DNA from: Mariniflexile sp. AS56
GTDB lineage: Bacteria; Bacteroidota; Bacteroidia; Flavobacteriales; Flavobacteriaceae
NCBI RefSeq assembly: GCF_030552475.1
Contig: NZ_JAUPED010000004.1
Location: 186,001 to 250,000 of the forward strand
Reading direction: 5' to 3'
Length of the DNA stretch: 64,000 bases
Position 1 is the first letter of the stretch; each line of letters begins with the position of its first letter. Position numbers and translations under genes: made by a program. Below, one piece after another: positions 18,896 to 27,802 of this stretch. The notes under the pieces were generated by a model. It searched no databases, was not told the origin of the DNA, and saw only the letters and a program-made list of their open reading frames with translations.

Positions 18896-21133
18896 ATGTC
18901 TCAAATTAAAAATCACATACTTATTGGATTAATGCTTTTTAGCATGGTGGTTTCTGCTCAAAAAACAATTGGGGACGACCCTGAATTGCTTCAAAACAGT
19001 GTAAACTACCACATTTTACAATCGCAAACCGAGTTGGAAAATTTCAACTACTACAAGGCGCAAAAAAATCTCGATGAAGCTTTAACTTTAGCTGAACAAT
19101 CTAATAACAGTAAAAGTATTGGTATTATATATGCCATAAAAGGTCGCCTTCAACTTATTAATGATGAAAATGACAAGGCCATCAAATCGCTCACCAAAGC
19201 AATAGAAGTACAACGCCTTATAAATGATAACATAAACCTTGGGACTTCCTACAAGATATTCGGAGATGTTTATTTTGCCAAAAAAGATTACAACCAAGCT
19301 TTAGACTATTATAGGTCTGCAAAATCTAAATTTGAAGAAGAAGCATTAAATGCTGAATTAGCTGAAGTGCTTTTAAGCGAAGGAAAAACTTATATTAAGT
19401 TAAAAAACTATAACAAAGCACGAGATATTATAGAACAATCTTTAGCATTAGCTAAGAAAGATGATTTTTTAAAAACACAAAGTGATGCATTAGTTTCTCA
19501 CGCATTGGTTTACAGCAAACTAAACAATAACGACAAAGCTTTAAACTACGCCCTAGAGGGTGTGAGAATTGCCAAAAAAAATAAATTTATAAGCATTCTT
19601 AACGAAGGTTATTTAGCTTTAAGCGACATATATTATAATAACCAAAATTTTAAATCGTCTCGAGAATTTTTAAATAACTACGTAAATCTTTCAGATTCTA
19701 TAGCCAATTTAAAACGTGCTAATTATTCCAAAGATCAAGAAACTCAATATTTGTTGAATGACGCTTTAGAGAAGAACAATGAAATGTTTCAAAAGTTAGA
19801 GAAAGCTGAAGACGACAATAGTTTAAGCACCCTGATTTCCATTTTAAGTGTCGCCTTAATTACCATCTTATCTCTACTAACCTTATCACTTTATAAAAAC
19901 AATAACATTAGGCTAAAAACTAATAACATGCTCCATAAAAAAAATGGAGAACTTATCATTGCCAAAGAAAAAGCAGAGTTAGCATCAAAAACCAAAGCAA
20001 ACTTCCTATCTACAGTAACACACGAGTTAAGAACACCTTTATATGCCGTAACAGGTTTAAGTAATATGTTATTAGAAGAAAACCCCAAACCAGAACAAGT
20101 ACAACATTTGAAATCGTTAAAATTTTCGGGCGATTATTTGCTAACCTTTATCAACGACATCCTTCAAATTAATAAAATTGAAGCTAATAAAGTTGATATT
20201 GAACCAGAACCATTCAACTTAAAGAAAAAAATAAACAATATTATTTTAGCCTTAACTAATTCGGCTCAAGATAATAATGTTAAAATGCATTTTGAATTCG
20301 ACAAGAATTTACCAGAAAACTTCATTGCCGATCAATTAAAAATTTCTCAAATACTTATCAATTTAATTGGTAACTCCATCAAATTCACTAAAGATGGTGA
20401 TATCTGGATTCGTATTTACAAAATTGAAGAACAAGGTAAAATGTACACCTTACGTTTTGAAGTTGAAGATAATGGTATAGGTATTAGCCAAGAAAAACAA
20501 GACAATATGTTTGAAAGTTTTTCACAAGGCTCTATTCAAATTAACAGAAAATATGGAGGTACCGGTCTTGGACTTTCTATTGTAAAAGGTTTGATCGATA
20601 TCTTAAACGGAAGCATATACGTTAAAAGTGAACTTGAAAAAGGAACCACTTTCTATTTTGAAATTCCTTTAGAGCACACAGTAATTGAAGAAGCTGCAGA
20701 AGTTAAAACAACATACTTTAGTGGTAATGCCAATGAATTAGACTTAACGAATGTTAAAATATTGGTTGTTGAAGACAACAAAATCAACCAAATGATTACC
20801 AAGAAGATTTTAACTAAAATGGAACTTAAATGCGACATTATTGATAACGGTGAAGACGCTGTCGATATGATTAAAGCAAGTAAGTACGATATTATATTAA
20901 TGGACATCCACATGCCTGGTATAAGCGGTATGGAAGCCACCAAATTAGTACGCGCTTTTGATAAAGAATTAACCATTTTCGCCTTAACTGCGGTTACTAT
21001 TGAAGATAAAATGCACGAATTTGAAGAGGCTGGTTTTACAGATATTATTCCGAAGCCATTTAAACAAGAGGAGTTTGAGAAAAAACTTTACAATGCATTA
21101 GCATCAAAAAAGAACACCCTGCCTACAACTTAA
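18896..21133 (+). CDS. TPR-containing hybrid sensor histidine kinase
   Basis: 745 residues from ATG 18896; an upstream TTG (18875) is rejected because the -7 element overlaps it and because the signal peptide starts at MSQIKNHILIGLMLF. Order: signal peptide, about six TPR repeats in the periplasm (residues ~35-280, for example NYNKARDIIEQSLALAKKDD), one membrane helix (~310-332), HisKA with H376 in STVTHELRTPLYAV, HATPase (NLIGNSIKFTKDG, VEDNGIGISQEK, GGTGLGLSIVKG), and a receiver domain with D670 in ILMDIHMPGISG. The phosphorelay probably ends in a separate protein. No DNA-binding output domain. Its 3' end overlaps the convergent lpxK gene by 4 bp. Confidence 0.92.
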   Translation: MSQIKNHILIGLMLFSMVVSAQKTIGDDPELLQNSVNYHILQSQTELENFNYYKAQKNLDEALTLAEQSNNSKSIGIIYAIKGRLQLINDENDKAIKSLTKAIEVQRLINDNINLGTSYKIFGDVYFAKKDYNQALDYYRSAKSKFEEEALNAELAEVLLSEGKTYIKLKNYNKARDIIEQSLALAKKDDFLKTQSDALVSHALVYSKLNNNDKALNYALEGVRIAKKNKFISILNEGYLALSDIYYNNQNFKSSREFLNNYVNLSDSIANLKRANYSKDQETQYLLNDALEKNNEMFQKLEKAEDDNSLSTLISILSVALITILSLLTLSLYKNNNIRLKTNNMLHKKNGELIIAKEKAELASKTKANFLSTVTHELRTPLYAVTGLSNMLLEENPKPEQVQHLKSLKFSGDYLLTFINDILQINKIEANKVDIEPEPFNLKKKINNIILALTNSAQDNNVKMHFEFDKNLPENFIADQLKISQILINLIGNSIKFTKDGDIWIRIYKIEEQGKMYTLRFEVEDNGIGISQEKQDNMFESFSQGSIQINRKYGGTGLGLSIVKGLIDILNGSIYVKSELEKGTTFYFEIPLEHTVIEEAAEVKTTYFSGNANELDLTNVKILVVEDNKINQMITKKILTKMELKCDIIDNGEDAVDMIKASKYDIILMDIHMPGISGMEATKLVRAFDKELTIFALTAVTIEDKMHEFEEAGFTDIIPKPFKQEEFEKKLYNALASKKNTLPTT

Positions 21134-22134
21134 AGTGCGACAAAACTTTTAACTAATTTATCTAAAACAGCATTATTACTAATTACCACGGTAATGGGTA
21201 AATAAAACAATTTTGTTTTTAAAGAGGGATACTGTTTCAGACGCATAAAGTCTTTTTCAGTGGTTATTATAAACTCTTTTTTCTCTAATGCAAGAATATC
21301 TTGTTCTGTAAACTCATGATGATCTTTAAAGTTTAGGTGCTCAAACTGAAGTCCTTTTCCATTTAAAAAATCAACCAATGGATTTGCATTTGCTATACCC
21401 GTTACCAAACTAAAATTGGTAACAGTACCTAAATTTATTTTAGTTTCGGCTGAAATAATCGTATTTGAATAACTTATAGAACTAAAAAATATATGCTGAT
21501 AGTCTTCAGGTGAAATACGTTTTAAATACACACTTTTTTGATCATCACTTATATTATTAGGACATTTGGTTACCACAATAATATTGGCTCGTTTAGCACC
21601 ACTTCTAGGTTCTCGTAAATTGCCTGTTGGCAAAACATAATCTGAAAAATACGGATTATCATAGGTGGTTAGCATGATATTCAAACCTGCCTTTACTCTT
21701 CTGTGTTGAAACGCATCATCTAACAGCACAACGTTTGGCGCTTCATTAAGCTGTCTTAATTGTTGAATACCATGCGTTCTATCTGCATCAACAGCCACAA
21801 GAACCTCTTTTTTGAATTTATTATAAAACTGAAACGGTTCATCTCCAATGGATTCTGCCGTAGAAGATTCGTTAGCCAATTGAAAACCTATAGTTTTACG
21901 TTTGTAGCCACGACTTAACGTAGCCACTTTATAATCTGCCTTCAACAAATCTATTAAATATTCAATCATGGGGGTTTTCCCTGTTCCTCCAACACTTAAA
22001 TTACCAACACATATCACCGGAAAATCAAAGGAAGTCGATTTTTTAATACCCAAATCAAACAACCTATTTCTTAAACTGGTTATGGCGTAATACACAGGTA
22101 CAAAAGGAATCGCTATATTTCTAATTAATTTCAT
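21130..22134 (-). CDS. lpxK: Tetraacyldisaccharide 4'-kinase
   Basis: Phosphorylates the 4' position of the lipid A disaccharide precursor at the inner membrane. 334 residues, usual length. An N-terminal amphipathic/membrane segment (IAIPFVPVYYAITSLRNRLF) precedes the P-loop VGNLSVGGTGKTP; further family features are TLSRGYKRKT, VLLDDAFQHRR and ITTEKDFMRLKQ. It is alone, convergent with the histidine kinase and divergent from the Nif3 gene. Confidence 0.95.
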   Translation of the reverse strand: MKLIRNIAIPFVPVYYAITSLRNRLFDLGIKKSTSFDFPVICVGNLSVGGTGKTPMIEYLIDLLKADYKVATLSRGYKRKTIGFQLANESSTAESIGDEPFQFYNKFKKEVLVAVDADRTHGIQQLRQLNEAPNVVLLDDAFQHRRVKAGLNIMLTTYDNPYFSDYVLPTGNLREPRSGAKRANIIVVTKCPNNISDDQKSVYLKRISPEDYQHIFFSSISYSNTIISAETKINLGTVTNFSLVTGIANANPLVDFLNGKGLQFEHLNFKDHHEFTEQDILALEKKEFIITTEKDFMRLKQYPSLKTKLFYLPITVVISNNAVLDKLVKSFVAL

Positions 22135-22244
22135 GTGTTACTGTTTATTCCCTTTCAAAGGTTCTGTATAACATCTAAATAACCGCTCTTTAGGCCGATT
22201 AAATTTTTAGTAATAGATGTTTCATCTTAGCGAAAATAATATTT

Positions 22245-22252
22245 TATCTTTG
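22245..22252 (+). promoter_or_regulatory. Putative -7 element deciding the Nif3 start
   Basis: TATCTTTG matches TAnnTTTG. It lies inside the longest open frame, so transcription from it would exclude ATG 22217 and leave ATG 22271 as the start. Confidence 0.6.
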
Positions 22253-22270
22253 ATACAAACAAATTTATTC

Positions 22271-23365
22271 ATGATTGTTCAAGACGTCATTAACCATTTA
22301 GAAGAATTGGCACCCCTAGCCTACGCCGAAGATTTTGATAATGTAGGCCTTTTAGTGGGCGATAAAAACGCAATATTAACAGGTGTTCTCGTCACTTTAG
22401 ACACCCTAGAAGCTATTGTAGACGAAGCCATCAACAAAAAATGCAACCTAATAGTAAGCTTCCACCCTATTATTTTTAAAGGTTTAAAAAAATTAACCGG
22501 AAAAAACTATGTGGAACGTGTGGTTATGAAAGCCATAAAAAACGATATTGCTATTTACAGCATGCATACCGCTTTAGACAACGCTCTACAAGGGGTAAAC
22601 GATATGATTTGCAATACTTTAGAATTAAAAAACAAACAGATTTTAATTCCGCAAAACGCTACCATAAAAAAACTAACTACCTATGTTCCTAAAGATGAGG
22701 CCCAACAACTAAGGTCGGAACTCTTTGCTGTTGGAGCAGGCACCATTGGCAACTATTCTAATTGTAGCTTTAATGTAGAAGGCTACGGTACTTTTAACGG
22801 GAACGAAACCAGCAACCCCACAAAAGGCTCTAAAGGCGCGATGCATACAGAAGCCGAGACTAAAATTGCCATCACCTTCCCAAAGCATTTAGAATCTAAA
22901 ATTATACAAACCTTATTTAAGGCCCATTCTTATGAAGAAGTAGCTTATGAAATAATGACTTTAGAGAATAAAAATCAGCATATTGGCATAGGAATGGTTG
23001 GCGAACTAGACGATTCGATGAGCGAATTAGACTTCTTAAAATTTTTAAAAGACAAAATGAACACTGAAAGCATCAGACATTCATCACTTTTAAATAAAAA
23101 AGTAAAAAAAATAGCGGTATTAGGAGGCTCTGGCAGTTTTGCCATAGAAGCCACTAAACACGCTGGTGCTGACGTATTTATAACTGCAGATTTGAAATAT
23201 CACGACTTTTTTACGGCAGAAAACAAGATTCTTTTGGCAGATGTTGGGCATTATGAAAGTGAGCAGTTCACAAAAAATCTTTTAGTAGCATATCTTACAA
23301 AAAAAATTACTAATTTTGCAATCATTTTATCGGAGACAAATACAAATCCTGTTAAGTATTTTTAA
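22271..23365 (+). CDS. Nif3-like dinuclear metal center protein
   Basis: 364 residues from ATG 22271 (MIVQDVINHLEELAPLAYAE), the usual Nif3 start; the frame runs 18 codons further upstream but through a promoter element. Metal-ligand motifs are VSFHPIIFKGL, YSMHTALDN and the C-terminal DVGHYESE. An inserted domain (~130-250) is typical of the long Bacteroidota form. Family members form hexamers with a two-metal centre; a GTP cyclohydrolase I type 2 label is often attached, without proof of activity here. The zinc-ribbon-like gene follows after 3 bp and the pair is conserved in Bacteroidota. Confidence 0.92.
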   Translation: MIVQDVINHLEELAPLAYAEDFDNVGLLVGDKNAILTGVLVTLDTLEAIVDEAINKKCNLIVSFHPIIFKGLKKLTGKNYVERVVMKAIKNDIAIYSMHTALDNALQGVNDMICNTLELKNKQILIPQNATIKKLTTYVPKDEAQQLRSELFAVGAGTIGNYSNCSFNVEGYGTFNGNETSNPTKGSKGAMHTEAETKIAITFPKHLESKIIQTLFKAHSYEEVAYEIMTLENKNQHIGIGMVGELDDSMSELDFLKFLKDKMNTESIRHSSLLNKKVKKIAVLGGSGSFAIEATKHAGADVFITADLKYHDFFTAENKILLADVGHYESEQFTKNLLVAYLTKKITNFAIILSETNTNPVKYF

Positions 23366-23368
23366 AAT

Positions 23369-24151
23369 ATGGCTAAAACTAAAGAATTAACTGTTGAAGA
23401 ACGTTTAAGAGCGTTATACGATTTACAACTTATCGATTCTCGTATAGACGAAATAAGAAATGTTCGTGGAGAACTTCCATTAGAAGTGCGCGATTTAGAA
23501 GATGAAGTTGCTGGACTGAACATCAGATTAGAAAAATTAGTTGCAAGTTTAGAAGTAATTGATAATGACATCGTTTCTAAAAAAAATCAAATTGAAGAGT
23601 CTAAATCTTTAATTAAAAAATACAGCGAGCAACAAAAAAATGTTAGAAATAACAGAGAATTTAATTCTTTAACGAAGGAAGTTGAATTCCAAGAGTTAGA
23701 AATGGAATTAGCTGATAAGCACATTAAAGAATTTAAAGTTCAAATAGAGCAGAAAAAAGTTGTTATTTCTGAAAACAAAGACCGTTTAAAAGAACGTGAA
23801 AATCACTTAAAGCATAAGAAAAGTGAATTAGACGCTATTTTAGCTGAAACTGAGAAAGAAGAACAAGCTTTAATTGGAAAATCTCAAGAATACCAAGAGC
23901 AAATTGAAGAGCGTTTGGTTGCTGCTTACAATAGAATTCGCAAAAACGTGAAAAACGGTTTAGCAGTTGTGCCAATTGAAAGAGGTGCTGCTGGAGGATC
24001 TTTCTTTACTATTCCACCACAAATTCAAGTAGAAATTGCTGCTCGTAAAAAGGTTATTACCGATGAGCATAGTGGCCGTATTTTAGTTGATGCACAATTA
24101 GCTGAAGAACAAAAAGAAAAAATGGCGAAATTATTTAATAAATTAAGTTAA
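23369..24151 (+). CDS. Coiled-coil protein of the C4 zinc-ribbon family, cysteines lost
   Basis: 260 residues: a long coiled coil (~10-175) and a C-terminal ribbon region. In the family (the CT398-type proteins) the ribbon normally carries four zinc cysteines; here the aligned positions read RGAAGGSFFTIPPQ and ITDEHSGRILVD, and the whole protein contains no cysteine. So the fold is probably kept without zinc. The rest of the signature (IPPQ, SGRILVD) is intact, which argues for a functional protein. Role unknown; co-transcribed with the Nif3 gene 3 bp upstream and closed by a terminator. Confidence 0.88.
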   Translation: MAKTKELTVEERLRALYDLQLIDSRIDEIRNVRGELPLEVRDLEDEVAGLNIRLEKLVASLEVIDNDIVSKKNQIEESKSLIKKYSEQQKNVRNNREFNSLTKEVEFQELEMELADKHIKEFKVQIEQKKVVISENKDRLKERENHLKHKKSELDAILAETEKEEQALIGKSQEYQEQIEERLVAAYNRIRKNVKNGLAVVPIERGAAGGSFFTIPPQIQVEIAARKKVITDEHSGRILVDAQLAEEQKEKMAKLFNKLS

Positions 24152-24173
24152 GTAATTACCAACACTATAATTT

Positions 24174-24201
24174 AAAGCCTTCACTTATGTGAGGGCTTTT
24201 T
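24174..24201 (+). terminator. Terminator after zinc-ribbon-like gene
   Basis: AAAGCCTTCAC (24174-24184) pairs with GTGAGGGCTTT (24189-24199) with one G-T wobble, loop of 4, followed by a T-run. Confidence 0.85.
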
Positions 24202-24276
24202 TTATTATATTAAGTTTAAAAAGCAGATTAAGGTTTCCGTTATTTATCCGTCTAACATAAAAACACCCTTTAAAAC

Positions 24277-24933
24277 ATGAAAAATATAATAATTACCGTA
24301 TGCATTGCCATGCTATTTAGTTGCCAAAACAACGCACAGACCAATAAAAATCAAGAAACCGTAATTAATGCAAGCCCTGTTGAAGTACCTGTGAAAAACG
24401 GAAAAGCTAAAGCTTATTTCGCAAGCGGTTGTTTTTGGTGCGTAGAAGCTATTTACGAGCATGTAAAAGGTGTCGACGAATCTATTAGTGGTTATTCAGG
24501 TGGCCACTCAAAAAACCCAACTTATGAGGCGAGCAACACCGGACGTACCGGACATGCTGAAGCTGTTGAGATTATTTACGACCCAAAAGTGGTGAGTTTT
24601 TCAACTTTAGTAGATATTTATTTTGGTTCGCAAAACCCAACACAGGTAAACGGACAAGGAAATGACAGAGGGTCGCAATACCGTTCTATTATTTTTTATC
24701 AAAATGAAGAACAAAAACAAATCATACTTAAAAAGAAAGAAGCCCTCGCTAAAAAATTAAATGCCACTGTAGCTGCTGAAGTATATCCATTTCAAAAATT
24801 TTGGATTGCTGAAGATTACCATCAAAATTACGAACGGCTTCACCCAAATAATAGCTATATTCAAAATGTATCTATTCCAAGATTTAATCGTTTCAAGGCT
24901 AAATTCCCTGAATTACTTAAAGATAAACATTAA
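24277..24933 (+). CDS. msrA: Peptide-methionine (S)-S-oxide reductase, lipoprotein
   Basis: Repairs methionine-S-sulfoxide in proteins. 218 residues. The N-terminus MKNIIITVCIAMLFSCQNN ends in a lipobox with C16, so it should be a lipid-anchored envelope enzyme acting on oxidised periplasmic or surface proteins. The catalytic motif GCFWCVEAIYEHVKG holds the active cysteine; SGYSGGHSKNPTYE and HAEAVEIIYDP are also conserved. The other partner, MsrB, is not present nearby. Confidence 0.95.
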   Translation: MKNIIITVCIAMLFSCQNNAQTNKNQETVINASPVEVPVKNGKAKAYFASGCFWCVEAIYEHVKGVDESISGYSGGHSKNPTYEASNTGRTGHAEAVEIIYDPKVVSFSTLVDIYFGSQNPTQVNGQGNDRGSQYRSIIFYQNEEQKQIILKKKEALAKKLNATVAAEVYPFQKFWIAEDYHQNYERLHPNNSYIQNVSIPRFNRFKAKFPELLKDKH

Positions 24934-24984
24934 GGCTATATCGTTTAACTCTCTTGTTTTCTATCTTTACTTAAAATATCAATC

Positions 24985-25653
24985 ATGAAGAAATTACTTA
25001 TTTTACTTATTCTTTTGGCCATCAGCTATTCTTGTAAACAAAAAAAAGAAACTAAAGCCGCAGACATAGAGCTTTCTATAGCCCAAAAAATCGCTAATGC
25101 CAATGGCTTTGACAAGTGGAAAAACGTAACAAAACTAAATTTCACTTTTAATGTAGATAAAGACACGACTCATTTTGAGCGTTCTTGGTCTTGGAAACCT
25201 AAAACAGGCGATGTTACATTAATTACAGGTAAAGACACGGTTTCTTATAATAGAAAATCTGTTGATAGCTTATCTGAAAAAGCAGATAGAGGGTTCATTA
25301 ATGATAAATTCTGGCTACTTGCACCCTATCAATTAGTTTGGGATTCTGGTACTAGTATTTCTGAACCTGTTATTGCGGAAGCCCCGATAAGCAAGACACA
25401 ATTAAACAAAATAACACTAACATATTCCAATGAAGGAGGTTACACCCCTGGAGATGCTTACGATTTTTATTTTGGAGATGACTATATAGTTAAAGAATGG
25501 GTTTTTAGAAAAGGAAACGCTGCAAAACCATCGATGATGACTTCTTGGGAAAATTATCAAGATTTTAAAGGCCTAAAAATAGCTTTAGAACATAAAAAAC
25601 CTGAAGAGAACTGGAATCTAAACTTTACCCACGTTCAAGTTGAAATGAATTAA
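24985..25653 (+). CDS. Lipoprotein, unknown function
   Basis: 222 residues with a lipoprotein signal (MKKLLILLILLAISYSC, cysteine at 17). The mature part is rich in beta strands with WSWKPKTGDVTLITGKD and YDFYFGDDYIVKEWVF; the style resembles the LolA/LppX-like fold found in many outer-membrane lipoproteins, but I cannot confirm it. A TATCTTTA sequence (24962-24969), one base off the -7 consensus, lies 15 bases upstream. A strong terminator follows. Confidence 0.75.
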   Translation: MKKLLILLILLAISYSCKQKKETKAADIELSIAQKIANANGFDKWKNVTKLNFTFNVDKDTTHFERSWSWKPKTGDVTLITGKDTVSYNRKSVDSLSEKADRGFINDKFWLLAPYQLVWDSGTSISEPVIAEAPISKTQLNKITLTYSNEGGYTPGDAYDFYFGDDYIVKEWVFRKGNAAKPSMMTSWENYQDFKGLKIALEHKKPEENWNLNFTHVQVEMN

Positions 25654-25744
25654 ATTTTACAGACTAAAAGATCCAAAAGACGGTTTGAGACGTATATATA
25701 ATAAAGACTGAATATTCCGCGTTATGCGTCTCTATATATTCGAA

Positions 25745-25780
25745 AGAGCTTCACTTATTAAGTTGAAGCTCTTTTTTTTT
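25745..25780. terminator. Terminator between lipoprotein and iron-sulfur gene
   Basis: AGAGCTTCA (25745-25753) pairs with TGAAGCTCT (25764-25772), followed by a run of Ts. It overlaps the end of the convergent minus-strand gene. Confidence 0.85.
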
Positions 25781-26198
25781 ATCCAACAAATTGTTCTTTG
25801 GTATGCGACCCGTCGCAAAAAGGCTTATTATTTGAAGTACCGCACCTGCAAAATGCCGTTGTTTTATTCTTAATTTCTTTGCTGCCATCTTTATGGGTTA
25901 CCTGCAAGGTTCCATAAACCAACAAAGGGCCGTTTTCCAATACTTCAACCTTGGTTTCTAAAACCTCAGCGCTTTTATCCTTTTCATTATTCATATAAAA
26001 ACTTAAAGCACCAGATGGGCATGCCCTCACTTGTTTTACTAAAGCTTCGGTTTTAGCTGCATCCATTTTTATCCAAGGACGCTCTTTTGGCTGAAATACT
26101 TCGGGCAATCCTTTAGCACAAATAGCAGAATGAATGCATTTTTCAGCTTCCCAAACAATAGTAGTTTCTACGTTTGAATATTCTTTTATTTTACTCAT
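25779..26198 (-). CDS. Iron-sulfur protein: YjdI-type 4Fe-4S domain fused to CDGSH domain
   Basis: 139 residues with two iron-sulfur modules. The N-terminal ~70 residues are the YjdI/Fer4_19 type (EKCIHSAICAKGLPEVF, then VRACPSGALSFY), with cysteines for one cluster. The C-terminal CDGSH domain reads FCRCGTSNNKPFCDGSH, the C-x-C-x2-S/T-x3-P-x-C-D-G-S-H signature that binds a labile 2Fe-2S cluster. The likely role is electron transfer or redox sensing in the cytoplasm; the partner is unknown. Transcribed alone. Confidence 0.9.
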   Translation of the reverse strand: MSKIKEYSNVETTIVWEAEKCIHSAICAKGLPEVFQPKERPWIKMDAAKTEALVKQVRACPSGALSFYMNNEKDKSAEVLETKVEVLENGPLLVYGTLQVTHKDGSKEIKNKTTAFCRCGTSNNKPFCDGSHTKEQFVG

Positions 26199-26266
26199 AA
26201 TAACCGTTTTATTAAATATACGAAATATTTAATAGCATCTCTAAACTTTTAAAATCTAGACAAATT

Positions 26267-27658
26267 CTAATGCTGGTTAATATTAGTATCAATAACAAAC
26301 CAGAATGTAGAACCAACACCTTCTTTACTTTCCAATCTTAATTCACCTCCTAAAATCTCAGTATACGCCTTTGCAATGGCTAAACCTATTCCTGAACCAT
26401 GCAATGCTTTTTTGTTTTCAAGATCAACTTGATAAAAGGGATCAAAAATAGTTTTGAAATATGCTTCAGAAATACCAATTCCTGTATCTTCTACATAAAA
26501 CTCCAAAGTGTTCGGGGTAGGACTTATCGATTTAAGTGAAACACGCCCACCTTCATCTGTATACTTAATAGCATTCTTTATTAAATGTTTTAACAGCGAA
26601 CTTAACTTAGCTTGATCTGAATTTACAATACAACTATTCGGATTAATAAAATCATCATTTCTAAAAGTCAACCCTTTTTCAATAGCTAAAGGCAACAAGT
26701 CTTTATAAACCTCGTTTACAGTTTCACATATATTAAAAGTGGTTGCATTCAAAGTCACTAATCCGGCTTCAATTTTTGATATTTCCAGAATATCTGAAAC
26801 CACATCTAATAATACTTCCCCATTAGACTCTATAACATTTACATATTCTAAATAATCTTTATCGTCTTTATTATAGGCTTTTAAAAATTCTGCACAACCT
26901 AAAATACCATACATAGGCGTTCGTATTTCGTGGCTCATATTTGCCAAAAAAGCAGTCTTCAATCTATCTGATGATTCTACCTTTTCTTTTTCCTTTAAAA
27001 TATTTCGATGTTCTTCAAAAAGCTCTAATTGTAGTTTGTTTTGCTTTAATAAAGCACTATGCAAAAGTTCAATTAAAAAAGATACGGCAAAAACAATAAG
27101 CAAATTAAAAAGAATGTTATTCATTAAAATAACAATGAGAACTTCAATGGCATACGCATTAAAACAAGGCAAGGTTAAGGCAACAAAATCAAAATAAACA
27201 CAAATAACTAAAAGCGCATAAAATAGGGCATTTATAAAAACCGCATTTAACCCTTTATCTCTCCCGCTATATAAGGTGATCATTATGTTTAACATAAACA
27301 GTAAAGTGACTCCATTACCACCAAACCCCAGATAAACAAACAAAGAAAAAGACAATAAAAATAGATTGGTGGAAAATATTACTTTCCTCATACCCAAACT
27401 CATCCCTTTATAAAAACTAAGAAACAACAATATTAAAACCGCAAAAGTATCTATATACAGAACAAACAACTCACCTGTATAAATAGCCAATACCGCACTA
27501 GGAATATAGGACACCACACCTATAACACTCGTTAGCAATAATATAGACACAAAGAGTTTATCTCGAAAATAAGTCAAACCTTCTTGCTTATTTCGTTTAG
27601 AAAAACCAATGTAATCCATATACCAATCTTGGTAACGTTTCCAAAAACTCGTTAACAT
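26267..27658 (-). CDS. Membrane sensor histidine kinase
   Basis: 463 residues. About six membrane helices fill residues ~35-200 with no large periplasmic domain, so it probably senses something in or near the membrane. HisKA follows (LANMSHEIRTPMYGILGC), then HATPase with the N box LIKNAIKYTDEGG, G1 VEDTGIGISEAY and G2 HGSGIGLAIAKAY. There is no receiver domain and no response regulator next to it, so its partner is elsewhere. Divergent from the kynurenine operon. Confidence 0.9.
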   Translation of the reverse strand: MLTSFWKRYQDWYMDYIGFSKRNKQEGLTYFRDKLFVSILLLTSVIGVVSYIPSAVLAIYTGELFVLYIDTFAVLILLFLSFYKGMSLGMRKVIFSTNLFLLSFSLFVYLGFGGNGVTLLFMLNIMITLYSGRDKGLNAVFINALFYALLVICVYFDFVALTLPCFNAYAIEVLIVILMNNILFNLLIVFAVSFLIELLHSALLKQNKLQLELFEEHRNILKEKEKVESSDRLKTAFLANMSHEIRTPMYGILGCAEFLKAYNKDDKDYLEYVNVIESNGEVLLDVVSDILEISKIEAGLVTLNATTFNICETVNEVYKDLLPLAIEKGLTFRNDDFINPNSCIVNSDQAKLSSLLKHLIKNAIKYTDEGGRVSLKSISPTPNTLEFYVEDTGIGISEAYFKTIFDPFYQVDLENKKALHGSGIGLAIAKAYTEILGGELRLESKEGVGSTFWFVIDTNINQH

Positions 27659-27770
27659 TAAATACTTTTTTAGTTATATTTTAACCCTACATTAAAACTA
27701 CAAAATTTTACTACAAAAAAAGCGATTCGTACATTATTCTTTACATAATATTCATATAAGATAAATAGCT

Positions 27771-27778
27771 TATTTTTG
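27771..27778 (+). promoter_or_regulatory. Putative -7 element of the kynurenine operon
   Basis: TATTTTTG matches TAnnTTTG, 24 bases ahead of the kynU TTG start. Confidence 0.55.
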
Positions 27779-27802
27779 TTGTAAACCGAAAATCAACTCA
27801 CT

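Noticed and set aside
22217-22270. Upstream ATG start for the Nif3 gene
   Set aside because: A -7 promoter element (22245-22252) lies inside this stretch and the extra residues do not match the family start.
25686-25732. GAGACG ... CGTCTC inverted repeat with 35-base loop, plus TATATATA runs
   Set aside because: Only six paired bases with a long loop, next to a proper terminator; likely chance.
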